Part shown: piece by piece, positions 47,301 to 61,357 of the stretch
Position numbering within the stretch: the stretch's first letter is position 1
Layout of the letters: each line of letters starts with the position of its first letter
From: Bathymodiolus brooksi
Lineage: Eukaryota > Mollusca > Bivalvia > Mytilida > Modiolidae
Direction: 5' to 3'
DNA length: 64,000 nucleotides
NCBI GenBank assembly: GCA_963680875.1
Contig: OY804590.1
Coordinates: 24,428,640 to 24,492,639, forward strand
Notes under the pieces: generated by a model
Seen by the model: only the letters and a program-made list of their open reading frames with translations
Databases searched by the model: none
What the model was told of the DNA's origin: nothing
Position numbers and translations under genes: made by a program

Positions 47301-48550
47301 GGGGGGCCTACGATAACTTCCCAATGTTGTATTCTCCTTGACCTTATACACCTTGTGTCACATTCTCTTACCTTTTTCATTGATTCATGCTAGGTTTATA
47401 TATTGTACTTGGGCTTGATTTCTATAAGGGTAAGCTTTATTAAGCCGGTTTCCCCTTTCATCTTGACATGAAAAACTATGTTTGTACCTTCCGCCATGTA
47501 TATCCTGTGTGTAATTACCGTGGGAACTTCCGTAAGAACGGACCAATCAACGATGACGATTCACGCCAAAGTCAAAAGTGTGGAGTCTGCGTGGATATAA
47601 AAGGGCATCATTTGCACGCCACAGGAGGGAACCCCCAACAATCATACACGACAGCGAACATATCAGACAACAACTACTATTGACACCATAGACTCAGAAT
47701 GACCACTTTAAACCAAGAGACGTTAAATCCGTAATCAGGATATCTCTACATTACCAGTACATTTTCAATTTATTTACACGTATTTCGACTTGACCTAGAT
47801 GTTTTACTACGATTTTACTACGACTTTATGACGACCGACAATTCCATAGGAGGGACCTCATATTTATTATTATGGCTCACGGGGAAGTTATATTATTGTT
47901 GTGCTTGAATATATTATTACACTTGAACATATATCATGGCGATCAGTTTTATTAGAGGAGGAAATTGGAGTACCCGGCGAAAACCACCGTCCCGTCGAAA
48001 ATCATCGACAAACTTTATCACATAATGTTGTATCGAGTACATCTCGCCATTAGTGGCATTCTAACTCACAACCTTAGTGATGATAGGCACCAAATTACCA
48101 AATTACCAAGTAGGGGTAGACGATAAGCTTAAATACAAAACCGTTCATTACCAAATATGGCCTTCTTGAAGACTCAAACTTCCCATTTGCCGATGTAATA
48201 TCACAGCTGTATTCAGCAGAATACTAAAACTGGTCTAACAATGATTAACATGGGTAGAATGTTTAACATATGTAGATTATGCTATTGTACTTTGGCACAG
48301 ATTTTCAAAGACACATGACCAACTTATGCAAGTAATACATCGTTTTCACAAGTATAATCTGAAACTAAAACAGAAACAGTCATCTTTTCCAAATAAACGT
48401 TAGAGAACACCGAAGGAACAATAAAGAAATGACAATCCAGAGAAACTGGCAACGATGACAAAAATGAGGCAGAATTTCTTGGGACAATAGTCGTTGTTAT
48501 GTCTATCTCATTAAATCCAGATAATACCGAAACGATATCCAAGTGGTTTG
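44333..48550. repeat. Array unit 4, middle type
   Basis: Same indel states as unit 3 and very close to it across 45600-48500. Confidence 0.9.
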
Positions 48551-51500
48551 TACCTGAAACAAAAAAGAATAAATATCAGATATACTGGACAATTTGGACA
48601 TTTTCTTAATAAAATCCATTAACAAATATTAATGTAATAATTGTGACGTTTTCACATCATAATTCACATCAACCCACAACCAACATCAGCACTGGATCCA
48701 CCATCTTGGTGTGGTTAATGCAGAATGTGAAAAACCAAGTAATAAAGTTATGTTTTATAGCAAAAAGCGTGTAAAAAAATACAAATATCATGGGTTTTTT
48801 TTGTTACTATACAAGATAGTGTTGATGAACTACGAATAAATTTTTTAATATCAATCATTTTTGTTCTAGGTATGACAACTTGGAACTATTCAACCAGAAA
48901 AACGTCCTGTTACCTGAAATATGATTGGAATATTCGCAGTGTGTGGGGCTGTATATAAACGAAGAAAAACACATTTGATATGATTCCATTTACCTGAGAT
49001 ATCTACGCGAAGGTGTAAGTATACTTTCTTAGAAAATCGACAAAATTGATTTGCATGTCTCCAACTCTTGATAGACTTATTAATGTACACGTACATTATA
49101 CATGACTCTGTTGTAGTTTCTTGTTCTCCATAAAGGAAGAATTACAAAAACATCTAGTGACAACCATTTATTCAATGGCCGTCAATTCAGGTCTTTTTAT
49201 TGGTAGATGATTATGTGAATTTTATCCCTATCTTTATATTAAATTTTTATATGTAACTTCAGTACAGATAAACCATGTCTTTTAGATCTTATTTTAAGTT
49301 CTCGACTTTCATAGAATGGTAAGAAAACTTACTCCATTGTGTCTAAGAAATAATTCACGGAATCCATTGTTTGCTGGATATTTTAAAATAGGCAACATTA
49401 TTTTCGTAAATTTTGTTTTGTCCTCAACTACAGTAATCCTAATATATGTCCACGTTACCAACGTCACCGGAAGACGACAAGTTACAATTTGGTAAAAGTC
49501 GATTGATGGTTATTTTTTGTATTTTATTTTGTGTGGAAAAAATAAATATTCAAAGAAACGTAGCAAACGTTGCAATGTTTGCATGCATCACTGTCCTCAA
49601 TAGTAAGTACATGAAACCATTCTGACATGATGGCCACAAAATTTACACTCGAACTCCCCTACACTGAGGGTACAATCAAATGTTAACGAGGACGACACAA
49701 GTCAGTGGAAATTGTGGATAGGGATATATCTCAAGTGTATTCATGAGCAAGGTGAGTACTTTTTGCATAATAGCAAGAATAAAAGGAATAGATGTATCAA
49801 CTTACTTTAATACCAGTGGAGTAAGAACTACTTACCCTTCCGGGGCAGTTGAGTTCACACCCATTTCTTGTGTGGAATTAGTGTTTCTCAATCCTTAGTT
49901 TTCTATGCAGTATTTTGTATATATCATTGTTTGTCTTTTGGCCGCTGTTTTGTCTGTACTTTGACTTGCTTATGCATTTCACGGCATCGATGAGAACCTT
50001 AAAACTCAGTGGAAGGTGGAGGTAGGGTGGAATTGTAATAAGACCTACAGTAATGGTCGACAATAACACCCGATTTTGGGGAGCCATAGCAATCAATTTC
50101 ATCGTATAACAACATAAAAAGTATATCTAAGAAATTTAAAAGATTGAAAAAGAATGACTTAATTAGGCCGATATCGATTTGCGCCAAAAATGCATTCATT
50201 TTCTTGAATGGAATTTCAGACTTCTTTATGTATGTCCGTGTAACTCTCCATTCCTTAAAAATAATGGAGCCGAGGCCCCGAAGGTGCCAAGGCCCATTGT
50301 GTTTAAGGAATTGAGAGATACGAGGACATTCTCCAACTTAAAATCCACCCATTGTTTTATTAATTATTAATCTTGTAACAAAAAAAAGTCTGTGTATAGT
50401 ATCTAAAGTACAAAGAGAACAATAACTCTCCATTCCTTCAAAATAATGGAGAGTTTTGACAATAGATATACATAACAGGTGGATTTTAATTGTTGAAAAC
50501 TTTCTTATTACTGAACAATTTATTCGCTTGTATGTTTGAAAAGTGTTCACTGGGACAGTTAAATTGCATACCGAAAGGTTAATTGTAATACACGTATATT
50601 ATGTAAATTATGTACAGGTTATTTTACAGGTAAATATGGCGCAATTGAATTTCATTTATTGGTGCCATTAAAACCATTAAAAATATAGACAGTGGCGCAA
50701 TTGAAACATTTTGCATATGCTAATTGGCGCAAATTGATTCCGGCCATTAATTACTAAAAGCAATAATTTTTTTATTAGAATAATTAAAATTTGAAATATC
50801 TTTTAAACTGTAGATTTTAAAGTGGAAGTGTAAACGAGAGTTGTGTAGAGAATCAAGGGTGCTAATTTAATTTGGAAGTTTGCATTCCAGAAAGTGAACG
50901 TATTTGGCCCTGCTCATATAGAAAAATTGCATTTTAAAGGAGTTTTTGGGTGTATATTTTGAGTTTAATGAAATACGGAGGGAATAAATCTATTAAAGAG
51001 AGCAACCAAAGGCCGTGGCCTTAAATCTCTGAGGACAATAGACACTCGATGGTCACCCGAAAGATTCCATTGTACTCCGTAGAGCCCGTCACCATCTCCT
51101 ACACGCACTATTGAGTTCATTGATTTTAACATGTAAAATATTTTACCTGTAAAAATTGCTTGGACAGGGATATTTTTCATTATTTTTTTTTTCACTAAAT
51201 ATATAGCACTTCTGTCTTTAAAGTGAACAAATGAAGTCTTCATGGTGTAATGAATAGTGTGTAAAGCATAGGAGATAATATTGTTTGTATGTATGCATAT
51301 ATGACACTTTTATTTATTCTTGTTACTCTGGCACATTTTCACTTTGTTCTTGTTGTTGATACCGTGCTGTATTCCGGTGCCTTGAGTAACTGTCACGACT
51401 GTGATGTGATTGAATGAACACTATTCTCGTTTCAGGTATCGTGATCGCGAATATTTATTGTATGTAAATTGTTGTTATTTTATATGGGAAATATATAGTT

Positions 51501-52783
51501 AGGACAGAGTTCGTTCTCATTGTTTGACCAAAAGGGGGGCCTACGATAACTTCCCAATGTTGTATTCTCCTTGACCTTATACACCTTGTGTCACATTCTC
51601 TTACCTTTTTCATTGATTCATGCTAGGTTTATATATTGTACTTGGGCTTGATTTCTATAAGGGTAAGCTTTATTAAGCCGGTTTCCCCTTTCATCTTGAC
51701 ATGAAAAACTATGTTTGTACCTTCCGCCATGTATATCCTGTGTGTAATTACCGTGGGAACTTCCGTAAGAACGGACCAATCAACGATGACGATTCACGCC
51801 AAAGTCAAAAGTGTGGAGTCTGCGTGGATATAAAAGGGCATCATTTGCACGCCACAGGAGGGAACCCCCAACAATCATACACGACAGCGAACATATCAGA
51901 CAACAACTACTATTGACACCATAGACTCAGAATGACCACTTTAAACCAAGAGACGTTAAATCCGTAATCAGGATATCTCTACATTACCAGTACATTTTCA
52001 ATTTATTTACACGTATTTCGACTTGACCTAGATGTTTTACTACGATTTTACTACGACTTTATGACGACCGACAATTCCATAGGAGGGACCTCATATTTAT
52101 TATTATGGCTCACGGGGAAGTTATATTATTGTTGTGCTTGAATATATTATTACACTTGAACATATATCATGGCGATCAGTTTTATTAGAGGAGGAAATTG
52201 GAGTACCCGGCGAAAACCACCGTCCTGTCGAAAATCATCGACAAACTTTATCACATAATGTTGTATCGAGTACATCTCGCCATTAGTGGCATTCTAACTC
52301 ACAACCTTAGTGATGATAGGCACCAAATTACCAAATTACCAAGTAGGGGTAGACGATAAGCTTAAATACAAAACCGTTCATTACCAAATATGGCCTTCTT
52401 GAAGACTCAAACTTCCCATTTGCCGATGTAATATCACAGCTGTATTCAGCAGAATACTAAAACTGGTCTAACAATGATTAACATGGGTAGAATGTTTAAC
52501 ATATGTAGATTATGCTATTGTACTTTGGCACAGATTTTCAAAGACACATGACCAACTTATGCAAGTAATACATCGTTTTCACAAGTATAATCTGAAACTA
52601 AAACAGAAACAGTCATCTTTTCCAAATAAACGTTAGAGAACACCGAAGGAACAATAAAGAAATGACAATCCAGAGAAACTGGCAACGATGACAAAAATGA
52701 GGCAGAATTTCTTGGGACAATAGTCGTTGTTATGTCTATCTCATTAAATCCAGATAATACCGAAACGATATCCAAGTGGTTTG
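48551..52783. repeat. Array unit 5, middle type
   Basis: As unit 4, but with the variant GAGCCGAGGCCCCGAAGGTG near 50268, which adds about 17 bp; this variant recurs in units 6 and 8. Confidence 0.9.
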
Positions 52784-55700
52784 TACCTGAAACAAAAAAG
52801 AATAAATATCAGATATACTGGACAATTTGGACATTTTCTTAATAAAATCCATTAACAAATATTAATGTAATAATTGTGACGTTTTCACATCATAATTCAC
52901 ATCAACCCACAACCAACATCAGCACTGGATCCACCATCTTGGTGTGGTTAATGCAGAATGTGAAAAACCAAGTAATAAAGTTATGTTTTATAGCAAAAAG
53001 CGTGTAAAAAAATACAAATATCATGGGTTTTTTTTGTTACTATACAAGATAGTGTTGATGAACTACGAATAAATTTTTTAATATCAATCATTTTTGTTCT
53101 AGGTATGACAACTTGGAACTATTCAACCAGAAAAACGTCCTGTTACCTGAAATATGATTGGAATATTCGCAGTGTGTGGGGCTGTATATAAACGAAGAAA
53201 AACACATTTGATATGATTCCATTTACCTGAGATATCTACGCGAAGGTGTAAGTATACTTTCTTAGAAAATCGACAAAATTGATTTGCATGTCTCCAACTC
53301 TTGATAGACTTATTAATGTACACGTACATTATACATGACTCTGTTGTAGTTTCTTGTTCTCCATAAAGGAAGAATTACAAAAACATCTAGTGACAACCAT
53401 TTATTCAATGGCCGTCAATTCAGGTCTTTTTATTGGTAGATGATTATGTGAATTTTATCCCTATCTTTATATTAAATTTTTATATGTAACTTCAGTACAG
53501 ATAAACCATGTCTTTTAGATCTTATTTTAAGTTCTCGACTTTCATAGAATGGTAAGAAAACTTACTCCATTGTGTCTAAGAAATAATTCACGGAATCCAT
53601 TGTTTGCTGGATATTTTAAAATAGGCAACATTATTTTCGTAAATTTTGTTTTGTCCTCAACTACAGTAATCCTAATATATGTCCACGTTACCAACGTCAC
53701 CGGAAGACGACAAGTTACAATTTGGTAAAAGTCGATTGATGGTTATTTTTTGTATTTTATTTTGTGTGGAAAAAATAAATATTCAAAGAAACGTAGCAAA
53801 CGTTGCAATGTTTGCATGCATCACTGTCCTCAATAGTAAGTACATGAAACCATTCTGACATGATGGCCACAAAATTTACACTCGAACTCCCCTACACTGA
53901 GGGTACAATCAAATGTTAACGAGGACGACACAAGTCAGTGGAAATTGTGGATAGGGATATATCTCAAGTGTATTCATGAGCAAGGTGAGTACTTTTTGCA
54001 TAATAGCAAGAATAAAAGGAATAGATGTATCAACTTACTTTAATACCAGTGGAGTAAGAACTACTTACCCTTCCGGGGCAGTTGAGTTCACACCCATTTC
54101 TTGTGTGGAATTAGTGTTTCTCAATCCTTAGTTTTCTATGCAGTATTTTGTATATATCATTGTTTGTCTTTTGGCCGCTGTTTTGTCTGTACTTTGACTT
54201 GCTTATGCATTTCACGGCATCGATGAGAACCTTAAAACTCAGTGGAAGGTGGAGGTAGGGTGGAATTGTAATAAGACCTACAGTAATGGTCGACAATAAC
54301 ACCCGATTTTGGGGAGCCATAGCAATCAATTTCATCGTATAACAACATAAAAAGTATATCTAAGAAATTTAAAAGATTGAAAAAGAATGACTTAATTAGG
54401 CCGATATCGATTTGCGCCAAAAATGCATTCATTTTCTTGAATGGAATTTCAGACTTCTTTATGTATGTCCGTGTAACTCTCCATTCCTTAAAAATAATGG
54501 AGCCGAGGCCCCGAAGGTGCCAAGGCCCATTGTGTTTAAGGAATTGAGAGATACGAGGACATTCTCCAACTTAAAATCCACCCATTGTTTTATTAATTAT
54601 TAATCTTGTAACAAAAAAAAGTCTGTGTATAGTATCTAAAGTACAAAGAGAACAATAACTCTCCATTCCTTCAAAATAATGGAGAGTTTTGACAATAGAT
54701 ATACATAACAGGTGGATTTTAATTGTTGAAAACTTTCTTATTACTGAACAATTTATTCGCTTGTATGTTTGAAAAGTGTTCACTGGGACAGTTAAATTGC
54801 ATACCGAAAGGTTAATTGTAATACACGTATATTATGTAAATTATGTACAGGTTATTTTACAGGTAAATATGGCGCAATTGAATTTCATTTATTGGTGCCA
54901 TTAAAACCATTAAAAATATAGACAGTGGCGCAATTGAAACATTTTGCATATGCTAATTGGCGCAAATTGATTCCGGCCATTAATTACTAAAAGCAATAAT
55001 TTTTTTATTAGAATAATTAAAATTTGAAATATCTTTTAAACTGTAGATTTTAAAGTGGAAGTGTAAACGAGAGTTGTGTAGAGAATCAAGGGTGCTAATT
55101 TAATTTGGAAGTTTGCAGACCAGAAAGTGAACGTATTTGGCCCTGCTCATATAGAAAAATTGCATTTTAAAGGAGTTTTTGGGTGTATATTTTGAGTTTT
55201 ATGAAATACGGAGGGAATAAGTCTATTAAAGAGAACAGCCTGTGGCCGTGGGCTTAGATCCCAGAGGACAATAGACACTCGACAGTCACCAGAAAGATTT
55301 CATTGTTCTCCGTAGAGCCCGTCACCATCTCCTACAAGCACTATTGAGTTCATTGATTTTTACATGTAAAATATTTTACCTGTACAAATTTGCTTGGACA
55401 GGGATATTTTTCATTATTTATATTTTTTCACTAAATATATAGCACTTCTGTCTTTATTAGTGAACAAATAAAGTCTTCATGGTGTAACGAATAGGGTGTA
55501 AGGCATAGGAGATAATATTGTTTGTATGTATGCATATATGACACTTTTATTTAATCTTGCTACTCTGGCACATTTTCACTTTGTTCTTGTTGTTGATACA
55601 GTGCGTATTCCCGTGCCTTGAGTAACTATTGCGACTGTGATGTGATTGAATGAACACTATTCTCGTTTCAGGTATCTTGATCGCGAATATTTATTGTATG

Positions 55701-57064
55701 TAAATTGTTGTTATTTATTATGGGAAATATATAGTCAGGACAGAGTTCGTTCTCATTGTTTGACCAAAAGGGGGCCTAAGATAACTTCCCAATGTTTTGT
55801 TCTCCTTGACCTTATAAACCTTGTGTCACATTCTCTTACCTTTTTCATGGATTCATGCTAGGTTTATATATTGTACTTGGGCTTGATTTATATAAGGGTA
55901 AGCTTTATTAAGCCCGTTTCACCTTTCATCTTGACATGAAAAACTATGTTTGTACCTTCCGCCATGTGTATCCTGTGTGTAATTTAGTGCGCATGTGTGT
56001 TACCTCACACTTTATGTAGCCCTGTTTGCGGCCCTGCTAACGGATATAATTACCGTGGGAAATTTCGTAAGAACGGACCAATCAACGACGACGAATCACG
56101 CCAGAGTCTAAAATGTGGAGTCTGCGTAGATATAAAAGGGCATCGTCTGCACGCCTCAGGAGGGACCCCAACAATCATGCACGGCAGCGAACATATCAGA
56201 CAACAACTACTATTGACACCATAGACTCAGAACGACCAGTTTAAACCAAAAGAGACGTTAAATCCGTAACCAGGATATCTGTACATTACCAGTACGTTTT
56301 CATTTTATTTACACATATTTCGACTTGATGTTTTACTACGATTCTACTACGACTTTATGACGACCGCCAATTCCATAGGGGGGACCTCATATCTATTATT
56401 ATCGCTCACGGGGAAGTTATATTATTGTTGTACTGGAATATATTATTACACTTGAACATATATCATGACGGTCAGAAACTGGAGTACCCGGCGAAAACCA
56501 CCGTTCTGTCGCAAACCATCGACAAACTGTATTACATAATGTTGTATCGAGAACACCTCGCCATTAGTGGCAATCGAACTCACAACCTTAGTGATGATAG
56601 GCACCAAATTACCAAATTACCAAGTAGGGGTAGACGATAAGCTTAAATACAAACCGTTCATTACCAAATATGGCCTTCTTGAAGACTCAAACTTACCATT
56701 TGCTGATGTAATATCACAGCTGTATTCAGCAGAATACTAAAACTGGTCTAACAATGATTAACATGGGTAGAATGTTTAGCATATGTAGATTATGTTATTG
56801 TACTTTGGCACAGATTTTCAAAAACACATGACCAACTTATACAAGTAATACATCGTTTCCACAAGTATAATCTGAAACTAAAACAGAAACAGTCATCTTT
56901 TCCAAATAAACGTTAGAGAACACCGAAGGGACAATCAAAAAATTACAATTCAGAGAAACTGGCAACGATGACAAAAATGAGGCAGATTTTTCTTGGGCCA
57001 ATAGTCGTTGTTATGTCTATCTCAATAAATCCAGATAATACCGAAACGATATCCAAGTGGTTTG
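52784..57064. repeat. Array unit 6, long type, mosaic
   Basis: The first 2.3 kb are nearly identical to unit 5. From about 55110 it switches to a more diverged type (CAGCCTGTGGCCGTGGGCTT) that has the 68-bp segment. The switch point suggests unequal crossing-over or gene conversion. Confidence 0.9.
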
Positions 57065-60000
57065 TACCTAAAACAAAAAAGAATGAATATCAGATATACT
57101 GGACAATTGCGATATTTTCTTAATAAAATCCATTAACAAATATTAATGTAATAATTGTGACGTTTTCACATCATAATCCACATCAACACACAACCAACAT
57201 CAACACTGGATCCACCATCATCGTGTGGTTAATGCAGAATGTGAAAAACTAAGTAATAAAGTTATGTTTCATAGCAAAAAACGTGTAAAAAAATACAAAT
57301 ATCATGTTTTTTTTTTGTTACTATACAAGATAGTGTTGATGAACTACGAATACATTTTTTAATATCAATCATTTTTGTTCTAGGTATGACAACTTGGAAC
57401 TATTCAACCAGAAAAACGTCCTGTTACCTGAAATATGATTGGATTAATCGCAGTTTATGGGGCTGTATATAAACGAAGAAAAAAACATTTGATATGATTC
57501 CATCTACCTGAGATATCTACGCGAAGGTGTAAATATAATTTCTTAAAAAATCGACAAAAGTTATTTGCATGTCTCCAACTCTTAATAGACTTATTAATGT
57601 ATATGTACATTATACATGACTCTGTTTTAGTTTCTTGTTCTCCATAAAGGAAGAATTACAAAAAATCTAGTGACAACCAGTTATACAATGGCCATCAATT
57701 CAGGTCTTTTTATTGGTAGATGATTATGTGAATTTTATCCCTATTTTTATATTACATTTTTATATGTAGCTTCAGTACAGTTAAAACCATGTCTTTGAGA
57801 TCTTATTTTAAGTTCTCGACTTTCATAGAATGGTAAGAAAACTTACACCATTGTGTCTAAGAAATAATTCACGGAATCCATTGTTTGCTGGATATTTTAA
57901 AATGGGCAACATTATTTTCGTAAATTTTGTTTTGTCCTCAACTACAGTAATGTTAATATATGTCCACGTTACCAACGTCACCGGAAGACCACAAGTTATT
58001 ATTTGGTAAAAGTCGATTGATGGTTATTTTTTGTATTTTATTTTGTATGGCAAACATAAATATTCAAAGAAACGTAACAAACGTTTCAATGTTTGCATGT
58101 ATCACTGTCCTCAATAGTAAGTACATGAAACCATTCTGACATGATGGCCACAAAATTTACACTGGGAACTCTTTTACACTGGGGGTGCAATCAAATGTTA
58201 ATGAGGACGACACACATTTGTGGAAATTGTGGATAGGGATATATCTCAAGTGTATTCATGAGCAAGGTGAGTACTTTTTGCATAATAGCAAGAATAAAAG
58301 AAATAGATGGACCAACTTGCTTTTATACCAGTGGAGTAAGAAATACTGACCCTTCCGGGGCAGTTGAGTTCACACCCATTTCTTGTGTGGAATTAGTGTT
58401 TCTCAATCCTTAGTTTTCTGTGCAGTATTTTGTATATATCATTGTTTGTCTTTTGACCGTTGTTTTGTCTGTACTTTGACTTGCTTATGTATTTCACGGC
58501 ATCGATGAGAACCTTAAAACTCAGTGGAAGGTGGAGGTAGGGTGGAATTGTAATAAGACCTACAGTAATGGTCGACAATAACACCCGATTTTGGGGAGCC
58601 ATAGCAATCAATTTCATCATATAACAACATAAAAAGTATATCTAAATAATTTAAAAGATTGAAAAAGAATGACTTAATTAGGCCGATATCGATTTGCGCC
58701 AAAAATGCATTCATTTTCTTGAATGGAATTTCAGACATCTTTACGTATAGGAGAATGTTCGCGTAACTCTCCATTCCTTAAAAATAATTGTGCCGAGGCC
58801 CATTGTTTTTAAGGAATTGAGAGATACGAGGACATTCTCCAACTTAAAATCCACCCATTGTTTTATTAATTTTTAATCTCGTAACAAAATAAACTCTGTG
58901 TATAGTTTCTAAAGTACAAAGAGAACAATAACTCTCCATTCATTAAAAATAATGGAGAGTTTTGACAATAGATTTACATTACAGGTGGATTTTAATTGTT
59001 GAAAACTTTCTTATTACTGAACAATTTATTCGCTTGTGAGTATGTTTGAAAAGTGTTCACTAGGACAGTTAAATTTTATATCGAAAGGTTAATTGTAATA
59101 CATGTATATAGGTAAATTATGTACAGGTAATTTACAGGTAAATATGGCGCAGTTGAATTTCATTTATTGGCGCCATTAAAAACATTAAAAATATAGACAG
59201 TGGCGCAATTGAATCATTTGAATATGCTAATTGGCGCAAATTGATTCCGGCCATTAATTACTAAAAGTAATAATTTTTTTATTAGAATAACGAAAATTTG
59301 AAATGTCTTTTAAACTGTAGATTTTAAAGTGGAAGTGTAAACGAGAGTTGTTTAGAGAATCAAGGGTGCTAATTAAATATGGAAATTTGCAGACCAGAAA
59401 GTGAACGTATTTGGCCCTGCTCATATAGAAAAATCGCATTTTAAAGGAGTTTTTGAGTATATATTTGAGTTTTATGAAATACGGAGGGAGTAAGTCTATT
59501 AAAGAGAACAGTCTGTGGCCGTGGGCTTAAATCCCTGAGGACAATAGACACTCGACGGTCACCAGAAAGATTCCATTGTTCTCCGTAGAGCCCGTCACCA
59601 TCTCCTACAAGCACTATTGAGTTCATTGATTTTTACATGTAAAATATTTTACCTGTAAAAATTGCTTGGACAGGGATATTTTTCATTATTTTTATTTTTT
59701 CACTAAATATATAGCACTTCTGTCTTTAATAGTGAACAAATGAAGTCTTCATGGTGTAACGAATAGGATGTAAGGCATAGGAGATAATGTTGTTTGTATG
59801 TATGCATATATGACACTTTTATTTAATCTTGCTACTCTGGCACATTTTCACTTTGTTCTTGTTGTTGATACCGTGCCGTATTCCGGTGCCTTGAGTAACT
59901 GTCCTGACTGTGATGTGATTGAATGAACACTATTCTCGTTTCAGGTATCGTGATCGCGAATATTTATTGTATGTAAATTGTTGTTATTTTATATGGGAAA

Positions 60001-61357
60001 TATATAGTTAGGACAGAGTTCGTTCTCATTGTTTGACCAAAAGGGGGGCTACGATAACTTCCCAATGTTTTATTCTCCTTGACCTTATAAACCTTGTGTC
60101 ACATTCTCTTACCTTTTTCATTGATTCATGATAGGTTTATATATTGTACTTGGGCTTGATTTCTATAAGGGTAAGCTTTATTAAGCCGGTTTCCCCTTTC
60201 ATCTTGACATGAAAAACTATGTTTGTACCTCCCGCCATGTGTATCCTGTGTGTAATTTAGTGCGCATGTGTGTTACCTCACACTTTATGTAGCCCGGTTT
60301 GCGGCCCTGCTAACGGATATAATTACCGTGGGAACTTCCGTAAGAACGGACCAATCAACGATGACGATTCACGCCACAGTCAAAAGTGTGGAGTCTGCAT
60401 AGATATAAAAGGGCATCATCTGCACGCCTCAGGAGGGAACCCCCAACAATCATACACGACAGCGAACATATCAGACAACAACTACTATTGACACCATAGA
60501 CTCAGAATGACCACTTTAAACCAAGAGATGTTAAATCCGTAATCAGGATATCTCTACATTACCAGTACATTTTTAATTTATTTACACGTATTTCGACTTG
60601 ACCTAGATGTTTTACTACGATTTTACTACGACTTTATGACGACCGACAATTCCATAGGAGGGACCACATATTTATTATTATGGCTCACGGGGAAGTTATA
60701 TTATTGTTGTGCTTGAATATATTATTACACTTGAACATATATCATGGCGATCAGTTTTATTAGTGGAGGAAACTGGAGTACCCGGCGAAAACCACCGTCC
60801 TGTCGAAAATCATCGACAAACTTTATCACATAATGTTGTATCGAGTACACCTCGCCATTAGTTGCATTCGAACTCACAACCTTAGTAATGATAGGCACCA
60901 AATTACCAAATTACCAAGATGGGGTAGACGATAAGCTTAAATACAAACCGTTCATTACCAAATATGGCCTTCTTGAAGACTCAAACTTCCCATTTGCTGA
61001 TGTAATATCACAGCTGTATTCAGCAGAATACTAAAACTGGTCTAACAATGATTAACATGGGTAGAATGTTTAACATATGTAGATTATGTTATTGTACTTT
61101 GGCACAGATTTTCAAAGACACATCTCCAACTTATGCAAGTAATACATCGTTTTCACAAATATAATCTGAAACTAAAACAGAAACAGTCATCTTTTCCAAA
61201 TAAACGTTAGAGAACACCGAAGGAACAATAAAGAAATGACAATCCAGAGAAACTGGCAACGATGACAAAAATGAGGCAGAATTTCTTGGGACAATAGTCG
61301 TTGTTATGTCTATCTCATTAAATCCAGATAATACCGAAACGATATCCAAGTGGTTTG
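57065..61357. repeat. Array unit 7, long type
   Basis: Has both indel segments. The first part is diverged (for example TTTTACACTGGGGGTGC at 58171); the second half from about 60300 approaches the middle type. Confidence 0.9.
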
